Below, one piece after another: positions 40,518 to 48,655 of a DNA stretch of 64,000 nt. The DNA is taken from contig NZ_KI519474.1 in assembly GCF_000482705.1 (NCBI RefSeq), positions 1 through 64,000 of the forward strand. Direction: 5' to 3'. The position numbers and the translations under genes were made by a program. Each line of letters begins with the position of its first letter. Positions within the stretch are counted from its first letter, which is position 1. The DNA is from Glycomyces arizonensis DSM 44726. GTDB lineage: Bacteria; Actinomycetota; Actinomycetes; Mycobacteriales; Micromonosporaceae. Below the pieces are notes generated by a model, which worked only from the letters and a program-made list of their open reading frames with translations, ran no database searches and had not been told where the DNA came from.

Positions 40518-41516
40518 TCAGCCCTTGCCCGCGGGCGCCGCCGGAGCGGCGCTGTCGGCCTCCGCTGACGAGGCCATGGCGGGTTCGGGCGCGGCCGCGA
40601 CCGGCGCGGGGCGGAATCTCGCCAGCATCCGGCGGTGCGTCCCGGTGGCGACCAGGACGCCCGACATCACCACGATGCCGGCGATGACCTGGAGCCAGGT
40701 GACCTCCTGGCCGAGCGCGAAGGAGCCCAGCACGGTGAACACCGGGACCAGGTGGAAGAAGACCGCGGTGTCGGCGACGCCGATCAGCCTGATGCCGCGG
40801 TTCCAGAAGATGTAGGCCAGCACGGAGCCGAGCGCGCCCATGAAGAACAGCGCGCCGTACACCTGCCACGGCAGGCCCGCGAGCACGCTCGGCGTCGGCT
40901 GCGGGGCGACCATGGCCGCGACTATCCACATCGGGATGAAGCCCATGACCGTGGTCACGCCGGTGGTGATGATGGGCGTGCTGTCCTTGACGTAGCGCTT
41001 CTGCAGCACCGCGTACAGCGCGAAGCAGATGTTGGCGATGAGGAAGAAGATGTCGCCGACGTTGGGCGCCTCCAGGCGCTGCACCGATCCGGTCAGGATC
41101 AGCGCGGCGACGCCGATGAAGCTGATGGTGGTGCCCACCTTGTGGTTGCCGCTGACCTTCTCTTTGAACAGGACCGCGGCGACGATCGCGGTCACCAGCG
41201 GGTTGGTGGCCTGGATGAGGGCGCCGTTGGTCGCCGAGGTGAAGTGGACGCCCAGGAAGAAGAACGTGTTGAAGCCGAAGACGCCCAGCAGGGCGACCAC
41301 GGCGAAGATCCCGAGGTTCCGCTTGGCCGCGTCGACGACCTTGGGGAACTGCGGGGCCAGGATGACCGCGATGATGACCGCGGCGAGTGTGAAGCGCAGG
41401 GCCGCCCCGGCGGCCGGGGTGAGGTAGCCGACCGTGTATTTGGCCAGGTTGAACGTGATGCCCCAGAAGAAGGCGGAGAGTGTGAGCAGCGGATAGACGC
41501 TGCGCGCGGTGCTCAT
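40518..41516 (-). CDS. EamA/DMT-family exporter
   Basis: 332 residues with ten predicted membrane helices in two EamA repeats (LSAFFWGITFNLAKYTVGYL near the N-terminus; GALGSVLAYIFWNRGIRLIG in the second). A Pro/Ala-rich hydrophilic tail of about 30 residues ends the protein. DMT exporters move amino acids and small metabolites out of the cell; here it is the probable exit route for the cluster product. It is divergent from the ArsR-like regulator with palindromic operators between. Confidence 0.88.
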   Translation of the reverse strand: MSTARSVYPLLTLSAFFWGITFNLAKYTVGYLTPAAGAALRFTLAAVIIAVILAPQFPKVVDAAKRNLGIFAVVALLGVFGFNTFFFLGVHFTSATNGALIQATNPLVTAIVAAVLFKEKVSGNHKVGTTISFIGVAALILTGSVQRLEAPNVGDIFFLIANICFALYAVLQKRYVKDSTPIITTGVTTVMGFIPMWIVAAMVAPQPTPSVLAGLPWQVYGALFFMGALGSVLAYIFWNRGIRLIGVADTAVFFHLVPVFTVLGSFALGQEVTWLQVIAGIVVMSGVLVATGTHRRMLARFRPAPVAAAPEPAMASSAEADSAAPAAPAGKG

Positions 41517-41625
41517 CGCATCGCTCCGGCGGCGTTGCGGCCGGTGCGGTGTTCAGGCGCTGGTGGACAGGGGTGCGAGCTGGTGCGGGCCATGGGACGA
41601 CTCCTTCACGGTAGTACCAATGAAG

Positions 41626-41679
41626 TCGAACTAGTTCGATTACAGTCGAACATACACTGTAGTACGATTGAATTCGAAC
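41626..41679. promoter_or_regulatory. Operator region of the ACP-ligase cluster
   Basis: TCGAACTAGTTCGA (41626-41639) is a perfect 14-bp palindrome. TCGAAC recurs at 41646-41651 and 41674-41679 (within ATTCGAAC). The sites lie between the divergent exporter and ArsR-like genes. TCGAACATAC (41646-41655) is repeated exactly at 46319-46328. Confidence 0.6.
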
Positions 41680-41714
41680 CACTTATAAGTGACATGAATC
41701 ACAGGAGGTAGATC

Positions 41715-42065
41715 ATGCCGGCGCAGGCCGCAACCGAATCCGAGACCGGCTACCTTCCCGAGCCGGCCAGGGCCGAGATCCGCCTGGAGAAGGTGCTGAG
41801 CGCGCTCAGCGACCCCCTGCGGCTCAACATCGTCCGGGCCTACCTGCTCGACGCGGGGGGCGTCGAGCGATCGTGCAGCTGGTTCGCGATCGACCGGCCG
41901 AAGTCCACGCGCACGCACCACTGGAAGGTGCTGCGGGAATCGGGGATCATGCGGCAGCGCATGGTCGGCCTGGAGAAGCGCAACACCGTGCGCGAAGAGG
42001 ACCTGGACGCCAGGTTCCCCGGCCTGCTGGACCTCGTCCGAGCCTGGGAGCCCGAGGCCGAATAA
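41715..42065 (+). CDS. ArsR-like winged-helix regulator
   Basis: 116 residues. ATG 41715 has AGGAGG upstream. LEKVLSALSDPLRLNIVRAY and STRTHHWKVLRESGIMRQR are the winged helix of the ArsR group, but the usual metal-binding Cys pairs are absent, so it more likely responds to a small molecule or redox state. Its position opposite the exporter gene and beside TCGAAC palindromes makes it the probable local regulator of the cluster. The stretch 42066-42251 after it shows no gene. Confidence 0.82.
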   Translation: MPAQAATESETGYLPEPARAEIRLEKVLSALSDPLRLNIVRAYLLDAGGVERSCSWFAIDRPKSTRTHHWKVLRESGIMRQRMVGLEKRNTVREEDLDARFPGLLDLVRAWEPEAE

Positions 42066-42251
42066 CCGGGTGCCGCGCCAGACGGGCGCTGCCCGCCTTC
42101 AGCCGGCGGTCTTACACGCGCGCAGGCGCAGGAGCGGTGCGAACCGCCGCGGACGCCCGTCCCGCCGAGCGCTGCGACGCCCGCGCCCCGCCGACGGCCA
42201 AGTCCTGCCCGGCATGCACGCCGGGGCGTGCGGAACCGCCGTTCCGTGGTG

Positions 42252-43448
42252 TCAGTTCAGGTTGGCGACGAGGTTGACGTAGTCGCCGAATGCCCGGTCG
42301 ACGTCGGCATGGGTGAGCCCGTAGTCGGCGAGGCTGTACTCGTGCTTGCGGTCGGCCGAGGGCCGCTTCAGGGCCTGCTCGAGGTTGGCCTCGTCCTTCG
42401 GCCCCCACTGCGCCCCGAGCTTGCCGTAGAGCTCGGGCACGTAGGTGTGCGGATCGGCGTTGAGCCGGTGGTAGGGCACGTCGATCACCGAGCCGGGCCG
42501 CAGGTACGGCCGGGCCTCCCGCGCGTGCTCGATGCCGTCGGCGAGCAGGTCCAGGAACCTCCGCCCCAGGGCGTGCCTGTCGATCCTGCGCAGCATCAGC
42601 CCCATGGCCGTCTCGTTGAGCGAGCAGGTCGAGGCGATCACGGTTATGGGGTCGCGGTGGTTCCACACGAACGTCGCGTCGGGGAACACCGTCTGGATCT
42701 CGCGGAGATTGAACGTGTCCATCGGGGACTTCAGTATCCAGCGCTTGCGTTCCCGCCCGTACTGGAGCACCTGCAGCGCCTCCTTGAGATAGGTGTAGTC
42801 GGGCACCTTGTCGTGGGTCTCCAGCCACTTGGCGTAGTGCGGGATCGGCGCGCGCGTGAGGTGGTAGTGGGTGTGCGGGACGATCAGGAACGACTCCTCG
42901 GGCCCGGTCGCCACCATCGGATGCTGGATCGGGAACACCGGCATCAGCTTCTCGAGCATCGACAGGTCCCTGGCCACCTTGGCGATCCGCGCGTCGCGCT
43001 GCTTCGGCGGCAGCTCCAGGTCGATGTTGTACATCTCCCAGGTGAGCGGGCCGCGGTGGCCGGGCGATCCGGCGAGGATCTTGTGCGTGAGCGTGGTCGC
43101 GGTGCGGGGCAGGCCGAGGATGAACACCGGTTTCTCGATCGGCTCGTCGGCGATCGCGGGGTGCTCCGCGCGCAGGCGGCGCACCCGCAGGCGGTTGGTC
43201 AGGCGCATCGCGAACTCGGCCTTGACCCCGACCCAGCCCATGGGCGCCATGCCCTCGACCTCGGTGTAGCACTTGAACGCGAAGCCGAGGTCGTCGACCC
43301 ACTGCCGGTCGTCGTCGAAGGTGAACTCCTGGTCGGCCTCGGCGGCGGAGACCATTTTGGACCAAGTCCTGTCCGGATTGCGGCGAGAGCCGAGTGCGGG
43401 GGCCATGGCGAGGTTCAGGACGGAGGCGAGGGCGGAGACGCGACGCAT
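42252..43448 (-). CDS. Sulfotransferase-family protein
   Basis: 398 residues. The PAPS 5'-phosphosulfate loop is seen as GLPRTATTLTHKIL (112-125), and a 3'-phosphate-binding region as FVWNHRDPITVIAS. This is the bacterial Sulfotransfer_3 group often found with modified lipids and natural products. It would transfer sulfate to a hydroxyl group. It lies on the same strand as the SDR and HAD genes further upstream but 232 bp away, with a hairpin between. Confidence 0.82.
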   Translation of the reverse strand: MRRVSALASVLNLAMAPALGSRRNPDRTWSKMVSAAEADQEFTFDDDRQWVDDLGFAFKCYTEVEGMAPMGWVGVKAEFAMRLTNRLRVRRLRAEHPAIADEPIEKPVFILGLPRTATTLTHKILAGSPGHRGPLTWEMYNIDLELPPKQRDARIAKVARDLSMLEKLMPVFPIQHPMVATGPEESFLIVPHTHYHLTRAPIPHYAKWLETHDKVPDYTYLKEALQVLQYGRERKRWILKSPMDTFNLREIQTVFPDATFVWNHRDPITVIASTCSLNETAMGLMLRRIDRHALGRRFLDLLADGIEHAREARPYLRPGSVIDVPYHRLNADPHTYVPELYGKLGAQWGPKDEANLEQALKRPSADRKHEYSLADYGLTHADVDRAFGDYVNLVANLN

Positions 43449-43579
43449 GAGGGTGCATCCTCTCTAGAGGGTTGGCGTCACTCTACCGCCGGTCGCCTGT
43501 TACGGGAACGAGTTGTTCGCGGTATCCGCGGGCCGCGTGAGCGCCGCGATCGACGCCGCCTTCGATCCCCGCCGACCGG

Positions 43580-43634
43580 TTCCAGGGCTCATCGCGACGC
43601 TGGAACGACCACCGTGCCGCGATGAGCCCTGGAA
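43580..43634 (-). terminator. 17-bp inverted repeat between SDR and sulfotransferase genes
   Basis: TTCCAGGGCTCATCGCG (43580-43596) pairs perfectly with 43618-43634 around a 21-base loop, 47 bp after the SDR stop on the minus strand. It may end the LuxR-HAD-SDR transcript, or mark a mobile or regulatory element because the loop is long. Confidence 0.5.
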
Positions 43635-43680
43635 TCCGCCCGTGGAGGACGGGTCCCTTGTCATGCCGCTGAGGCGCGCC

Positions 43681-44418
43681 TCAGCGCCACAGCCACGCGT
43701 CGAGTTCGATCGACGACGGGTGGGCCCGGCCGGAGCTGTTCAGGACGGCCATTGTGGCGTCCACGACGTCCTCGGCGCTGAGCATCCGATCCCGCTGCTC
43801 GGCGCTGTAGTCGATGTGCGGGCGCATGTTGTCCCTGAACGCCGTGTCCACCTTGTCCAGCACGATGCTCGAGACCTTCACGCCCCACGGGTTCGCCTCC
43901 TCGATCAGGCACTTGGTCAGGCCCTCGACCCCGAACTTCGAGACCGCGTAGGCGAGCATCGCGCCGGGAGGGGCGCCGCGCTTGCCCCAGATCGACGACA
44001 TGTTGACGATCGTGCCCCGCCCCGCCGCCTTCATGTGCGGCAGCACCGCCTGCGCCATCAGGAAGTACCCGGTCAGGTTGGTCCGCAGCGTCTCCTCCCA
44101 CACCGCGACGTCGGTGTCGAGGATGCCCCCGTGGTAGGCCACGCCCGCCACGTTGAGCAGGTTGTCGACGCCCCCGAACCGGTCGACGGCCGCCGCGACG
44201 GCCGCCGTCACCGCCTCGGCGTCGCCCACGTCGTGCGCGGCGGTGAGCACCTGCGCGCCCGTCCACCCCGCGTCCGCCACGGCCTTCTCCAGGCCCTGCC
44301 CGTCGTTGGAGTGGAGGACGAGCGCGTGGCCCGCCGTGGCCAGCCGCCGGGCCAGCGCGAGTCCGATGCCGCGGTCGGCGCCGGTGATCAGCGACACCGG
44401 GCGATGGTCTGTACTCAT
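43681..44418 (-). CDS. Short-chain dehydrogenase/reductase
   Basis: 245 residues. ITGADRGIGLALA is the cofactor motif, NVAGVAYHGG and NMSSIWGKRG follow, and the catalytic motif is YAVSK. Third gene of the LuxR-HAD-SDR series. Substrate unknown; in an AfsA-type pathway a reductase and a phosphatase would be needed after condensation, which this and the HAD gene could supply. Confidence 0.85.
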   Translation of the reverse strand: MSTDHRPVSLITGADRGIGLALARRLATAGHALVLHSNDGQGLEKAVADAGWTGAQVLTAAHDVGDAEAVTAAVAAAVDRFGGVDNLLNVAGVAYHGGILDTDVAVWEETLRTNLTGYFLMAQAVLPHMKAAGRGTIVNMSSIWGKRGAPPGAMLAYAVSKFGVEGLTKCLIEEANPWGVKVSSIVLDKVDTAFRDNMRPHIDYSAEQRDRMLSAEDVVDATMAVLNSSGRAHPSSIELDAWLWR

Positions 44419-44500
44419 GTGCTTCTCCTTCTTCCGTGCGCCCGGCCGACCGTCGGCCGGGTCGCTGCGCCGCGCCCCGCTCGGGGCGCGGACGGTGTGG

Positions 44501-45205
44501 TCATTCGGCGGCGAGCACGGCGGGCAGCGGGCCCGCCTCGGCCGGGAGGTGCGCCCAGCCGTGCCGCCGGGCGTGCTCGGCGAGCACCGGGTCGGCGCCG
44601 ACCACGCACGGCCTGCCGACCTGCCGGAGCATGTCGAGGTCGCTCGCGTGGTCCCCGTAGCAGCAGCACTCCTCGGGGTCCAGCCCGAGCGCGGCGATGG
44701 TCTCCCGCACCGCCGCCGCCTTCGCCTCGCCGATCATGGGGCGCACGACGTCGCCGGTGAGCCGCCCGTCGGGGCCCACCACCGGCTCGGTGCCGATCGC
44801 GAGGTCGGCGCCCAGCTCCTCGGCCAGCGGCTCCAGGCAGGCGCGGAACGACCCGGAGACGAAGACCGTGGTGTCGCCCGCCAGCCGGTGCCTCCCGATC
44901 GCCTCCAATGTGGCGCTGACGTAGGCGTCGGGTCTGGCCCGGTACGCCGCGTACCAGCGGCGGCCCTCGGCCAGCAGCTCCTCATAGGAGGTCCCGGCGA
45001 AGCCGCGGTAGTACGTGCGGTTGACCTCGGAGCGGTGGACCCCCGAGGCGGCCATCGCGTGCAGCCTCCCGGCGGCCTCCTCGTAGGTCGGCCCCTCGCC
45101 GCCGGGGCGTTCGAGCCAGTGCCGCAGGAAGTCGAACATGCTCTTGGCGCTGATGACGGTCTCGTCGACGTCGAAGAACGCCGCCCTTCGGATGCTGTCG
45201 GTCAT
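44501..45205 (-). CDS. HAD-superfamily phosphatase, subfamily IB (SerB-like)
   Basis: 234 residues. The nucleophile motif is FFDVDETVI (Asp about 11-13), SGSF is motif II, and CCYGDHASDLDMLR is motif IV with the metal-binding aspartates. HAD-IB enzymes remove phosphate from phosphoserine or similar small molecules. Its start overlaps the LuxR stop (ATGA at 45202-45205). Confidence 0.88.
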   Translation of the reverse strand: MTDSIRRAAFFDVDETVISAKSMFDFLRHWLERPGGEGPTYEEAAGRLHAMAASGVHRSEVNRTYYRGFAGTSYEELLAEGRRWYAAYRARPDAYVSATLEAIGRHRLAGDTTVFVSGSFRACLEPLAEELGADLAIGTEPVVGPDGRLTGDVVRPMIGEAKAAAVRETIAALGLDPEECCCYGDHASDLDMLRQVGRPCVVGADPVLAEHARRHGWAHLPAEAGPLPAVLAAE

Positions 45206-45969
45206 CGCGTTCCCCTGTCGTTGTCGTCGTGTGCGGCGCCCGATCGCCCGAGCGCCACGGCCGGGCGGCCCGTCGCGCCGCCGCCCGCGTGGGCGGGCAC
45301 GTTCGTGGAGAGGCCCTCGCGCAGGATCCGCGTCACCGCGAAAGTCCTATTAGGTGAGTCGAGCTTGGCGAGGATGTTGCCCACCAGCCGCTTGGCCCCA
45401 TGTGGAGAGATCGCCAGGCGCCGGGCGATCTGCTTGTTGCTCATGCCCTCCACCAAGAGCGGTAGCACCTCCCGCTCACGCGCGGTCAGTCGCGGCGGCC
45501 GCCTCGCGTCACTGCCGGGACAGGCGGTCAGCAGCCGCTGCGCCAGGCTCGGGGGCATCGGCACGTCGCCGATGGCGATGCGCCGCATGCACTCGCGCAC
45601 CGTGTGCGGGGTCAGCGCCCCGGCGTCGAGGATCCCGGCGCTCGGCACGCGGGGGACCCGGGACAGGTCGACGCGGGCGGGGTCGGCGACCAGCAGCACG
45701 GCCCGCAGGCCCGCCGCGTCGAGCGATGCCGCGGTGGCCGGTTCGAGTTCGTCGAGGGCGAGGAAGACCAGGACGGGCCCGGCGCGGACCTCCAGGTCGG
45801 CCGCGCTCCGTATCGCGGACTCGGGGGCGGGGTGCGAGTCCAGCGTCCTGATATGGTCTACTATGGAGAGTGTTCTTTTCAGTTGCGACCGGAGCAGGCC
45901 GTCGCCGACGCCGATGACGACGTCGAAGAGCGCTTCGGTCCCCACCTGTACGGCTCCTCCATCCAGCAC
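45202..45969 (-). CDS. LuxR-type regulator with a receiver-like N-terminus
   Basis: 255 residues from a GTG at 45969 with AAAGGAG upstream. The C-terminal LuxR HTH is LTAREREVLPLLVEGMSNKQ through NILAKL (about 170-225). The N-terminal 130 residues resemble a receiver fold (DVVIGVGDGLLRSQLKRTL; VLVFLALDELEP), but the usual phospho-acceptor and acidic pocket are not clear, so it may be an atypical, non-phosphorylated receiver. It is coupled to the HAD gene and likely controls this block. Confidence 0.82.
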   Translation of the reverse strand: MLDGGAVQVGTEALFDVVIGVGDGLLRSQLKRTLSIVDHIRTLDSHPAPESAIRSAADLEVRAGPVLVFLALDELEPATAASLDAAGLRAVLLVADPARVDLSRVPRVPSAGILDAGALTPHTVRECMRRIAIGDVPMPPSLAQRLLTACPGSDARRPPRLTAREREVLPLLVEGMSNKQIARRLAISPHGAKRLVGNILAKLDSPNRTFAVTRILREGLSTNVPAHAGGGATGRPAVALGRSGAAHDDNDRGTR

Positions 45970-46439
45970 GTTTGATCAACTCCTTTCCTGGATCGGGCAC
46001 ACGCCGCCTACCGGCGGATGCGGTGGTGTTCCGGCGTCGTCCGGGCGGCCGAGAGGCATGGCTGGCGGCGGATCGACGACATGGCGCCGCGCAGGCGGCA
46101 TCGCCCCGGCCGACGGGGTCGAGCGCGTGCGGTGGCGGTGAAGGAGGCCGTTGGGGCGGCGATGGCCCAGCGGTGCTCTCTATAAGGGGCCGTGGATATC
46201 CGCTCGGGGGGATCGCGCGGTCTGGTCGGCGCGTGTGACCGGACGGATGAGGGTTGTACGCCCTTGACTACTCCACGCTACCGATCCTTGCCATACCGTA
46301 CAAGTGTCATGTTCGAAATCGAACATACCGCCCGCCGGGACTCCTGCGCGCACACACGGAAAGCGCCGGGCCTGTTACCGTGAATCGGTTTGGCGCGCAG
46401 CCGACCACCCCACACCCCTCCGAGTGAAGAGAGAGTGAA
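45970..46439. other. 470-bp intergenic region between LuxR genes
   Basis: No convincing gene. It separates the leftward LuxR regulator from the rightward stand-alone HTH gene. The right half (46260-46400) holds a palindrome (46309-46326) and TTGCCA/TTGACT-type hexamers suitable for promoters. The left half is GC-rich with short inverted repeats only. Confidence 0.5.
46309..46326. promoter_or_regulatory. Palindromic operator ATGTTCGA-AA-TCGAACAT
   Basis: A perfect 18-bp palindrome, with the right half continuing as TCGAACATAC, identical to ten bases at 41646-41655 in the exporter/ArsR-like region. It lies 114 bp before the stand-alone HTH gene and is a candidate target of the same regulator. 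Confidence 0.6.
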
Positions 46440-46742
46440 GTGAGCCCTCGGTCTTCAGTCGACTCGCGAATATTCACCACAGGAGACGGCGAGCTGCTCA
46501 GCTGCCTCATCGCCGCCCCCAGCCAGGCGCTGGCCGCCGAGTGGCTGGACATCACGCCCACCCACCTGCGCAGGCAGCTCAAGGAGCTCCGCGACAAGGC
46601 GGGCGTCGACACCAACTCGCAGCTGATCGTCCTGGCGACGGTCAGCGGCGTGGTCGACCCCGCGAAGGTGCTGCCCTACACCGTGTCTCCGTGCAATCGG
46701 TGCCGGCCCTCCCCTCAGGACCGACATCGGAGTGTCGGATAG
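46440..46742 (+). CDS. Stand-alone LuxR-type HTH protein
   Basis: 100 residues from a GTG preceded by purine-rich GAAGAGAGAG. The region 25-70 (APSQALAAEWLDITPTHLRR, QLKELRDKAGVDTNSQLIVL) fits a LuxR/GerE-type HTH without the usual REREVL start. There is no sensor domain. Small GerE-like proteins of this type act as transcription factors; the shared palindrome with 41.6 kb suggests it belongs to the same control circuit. Confidence 0.65.
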   Translation: MSPRSSVDSRIFTTGDGELLSCLIAAPSQALAAEWLDITPTHLRRQLKELRDKAGVDTNSQLIVLATVSGVVDPAKVLPYTVSPCNRCRPSPQDRHRSVG

Positions 46743-46850
46743 CCGACAGGCTCCTCGATCACATACCGCATCGATCATCTTGCCGGGGAAGCGCATCGGG
46801 TCCACACTGCTATGCTGTGAGACCGTCACCGAGCGTTCCCGGGAGTTCCC

Positions 46851-47846
46851 ATGCCTGAACCGTCGTCCGCGCCAGTCCACGTCACCGTCACCGGTGCCGC
46901 AGGCCAGGTGGCCTACGCGACGCTGTTCCGCATCGCGGCCGGCGAGATGCTGGGGCCGGACACCCCCGTCGTGCTCAGGCTCCTCGAAGTCGAACCGGCG
47001 ATGGACGCGCTCGAAGGCGTGGCCATGGAACTCCAGGACGGCGCCTTCCCGCTCCTGGCCGACGTCGTCACCACCTCCAGCGCCGAGACCGCCTTCGAGG
47101 GCACCTCCTGGGCCCTGCTGCTGGGAGCCTCCCCGCGCACGGCGGGCATGGAGCGCGGCGACCTGCTCACCGCGAACGCCGGACTGTTCGCCCCCCAGGG
47201 CCGCGCGATCGCCGCCGGTGCCGCCGCCGACGTCCGCGTCCTCGTGGTCGGCAACCCCTGCAACACCAACTGCCTCATCGCCGCCTCCCACGCGCCCGAC
47301 GTCCCGCGGGACCGGTGGTTCGCCATGACCCGCCTCGACGAGAACCGCGCCAAGGCCCAGCTGGCCCACCGCGCCGGAGTCTCGGTGGCGCAGGTGACCA
47401 ACACCGCCATCTGGGGCAACCACTCCGCGACCCAGTACCCGGACGCCGCGCACGCGCTCATCGGCGGGCGTCCCGCCCCCGAGGTGATCGCCGACGACGC
47501 CTGGCTCGACGGCGAGTTCGTCTCCGTGGTGCAGCAGCGCGGCGCGGCGATCGTCGCCGCGCGCGGCAAGTCCTCGGCCGGTTCGGCGGCGAGCGGCGTC
47601 ATCGACTCGGTCCGCTCGATCGCCGAGGGCACGCCCGAGGGCGACTGGACCTCGCTCGGCGTGATCAGCGGCGGCGAGTACGGCGTCCCCGAAGGGCTCG
47701 TCTTCAGCTACCCGGTGGAGTCCGACGGGCGCGGCTGGAAGGTCGCCGAGGGCCTCAAGCACGACGCGGCCGCCCAGCGGCGCCTCGACGCGACCATCGA
47801 GGAGCTCGTCAAGGAGCGCGAAGGCGTCGCCGACCTCCTGAAGTAG
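46851..47846 (+). CDS. mdh: Malate dehydrogenase
   Basis: 331 residues. ATG with GGGAG upstream. [16 protein letters not shown] is the NAD-binding motif of the 330-residue MDH type (as in Streptomyces and Thermus); [13 protein letters not shown] and [13 protein letters not shown] are the substrate Arg/Asp region and [11 protein letters not shown] carries the catalytic His. It oxidises malate to oxaloacetate in the TCA cycle. Confidence 0.95.
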   Translation: MPEPSSAPVHVTVTGAAGQVAYATLFRIAAGEMLGPDTPVVLRLLEVEPAMDALEGVAMELQDGAFPLLADVVTTSSAETAFEGTSWALLLGASPRTAGMERGDLLTANAGLFAPQGRAIAAGAAADVRVLVVGNPCNTNCLIAASHAPDVPRDRWFAMTRLDENRAKAQLAHRAGVSVAQVTNTAIWGNHSATQYPDAAHALIGGRPAPEVIADDAWLDGEFVSVVQQRGAAIVAARGKSSAGSAASGVIDSVRSIAEGTPEGDWTSLGVISGGEYGVPEGLVFSYPVESDGRGWKVAEGLKHDAAAQRRLDATIEELVKEREGVADLLK

Positions 47847-47897
47847 CGCAAGCGCAGCGTCCCGTCCGCCGACACCGGCGGGCGGGACTCGTCTTTG

Positions 47898-48503
47898 TCA
47901 CCGCTGCGAAGGGATCAACGCCGGGCGCAGTGCGGTCATGGCCCGGTCCAGGTGGCTGCCGAACCGCTCGGGGTCGCCGCCGCACGCGACGTGCGAGATG
48001 GCCGCGTGGAGGCACGCGAAGGCCGAACCGACCACGGCCCGCATGACGATCCGGTCGCCGTCCTCGTCGCGCGCCATGAGCTCGTCGGTCAGGCGCTGCT
48101 GGATGCCGTCGAGGCGCTGGAGGTAGGCGGCCAGCAGCCGCGGGCTGTCCTCGATGATCCGCTGCACCGCCGCGCCGTGCTCGCGGCGGGCGCGGTCGGC
48201 GAACTGCTCGATGAGGGGGTCGAAGGCCCGGCGCAGCGTGTCCCACTCCGGCTCGCCGTCCGGGCGCTCGGCGACGGCGGCCGCCAGATCGTCGGCGAGG
48301 CGCTCGAGGTTGTCGAGGATCACATCGTCTTTTGAAGCGAAGTAGCGGAAGAAACTGCGCTGCGACATCCCCACCGCGGCGGCGATCTCGTCGACCGTGG
48401 TCTCCTCGAATCCCTGGGCGATGAACAGCGCTTCGGCACTCGCGGCTATCTGCGACTGCACGGCCCGCCGCGACAGCTCGCGCAGACCCCCACCAGTGGT
48501 CAT
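47898..48503 (-). CDS. TetR-family repressor of the MFS pump
   Basis: 201 residues from ATG 48503. The HTH is TTVDEIAAAVGMSQRSFFRYF. It is divergent from a DHA2-type drug exporter at 48656, the typical pairing, so it likely represses the pump until a drug binds. A conserved Cys/His group (ACLHAAISHVACGG) is in the ligand domain. Confidence 0.88.
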   Translation of the reverse strand: MTTGGGLRELSRRAVQSQIAASAEALFIAQGFEETTVDEIAAAVGMSQRSFFRYFASKDDVILDNLERLADDLAAAVAERPDGEPEWDTLRRAFDPLIEQFADRARREHGAAVQRIIEDSPRLLAAYLQRLDGIQQRLTDELMARDEDGDRIVMRAVVGSAFACLHAAISHVACGGDPERFGSHLDRAMTALRPALIPSQR

Positions 48504-48655
48504 CGGTGAATTGTACCGAATCAAAACGTTGGCAGTCGCTGACAGAACGGACGTAGACTGCAACGCGGTGCGCCGCGTCGCGCGCCGAATCCCACGACCG
48601 CACGGCGGCGACCTCTCGCCTTCCGCCTGAGCCAGAACGCAAGGAAAGGTACCCC

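Noticed and set aside
46319-46340. Gamma-butyrolactone autoregulatory element (ACATAC-type ARE)
   Set aside because: ACATACC is present, but the second half does not fit the ARE consensus and no ArpA-like receptor gene is in the window; the TCGAAC palindrome explains the site better.
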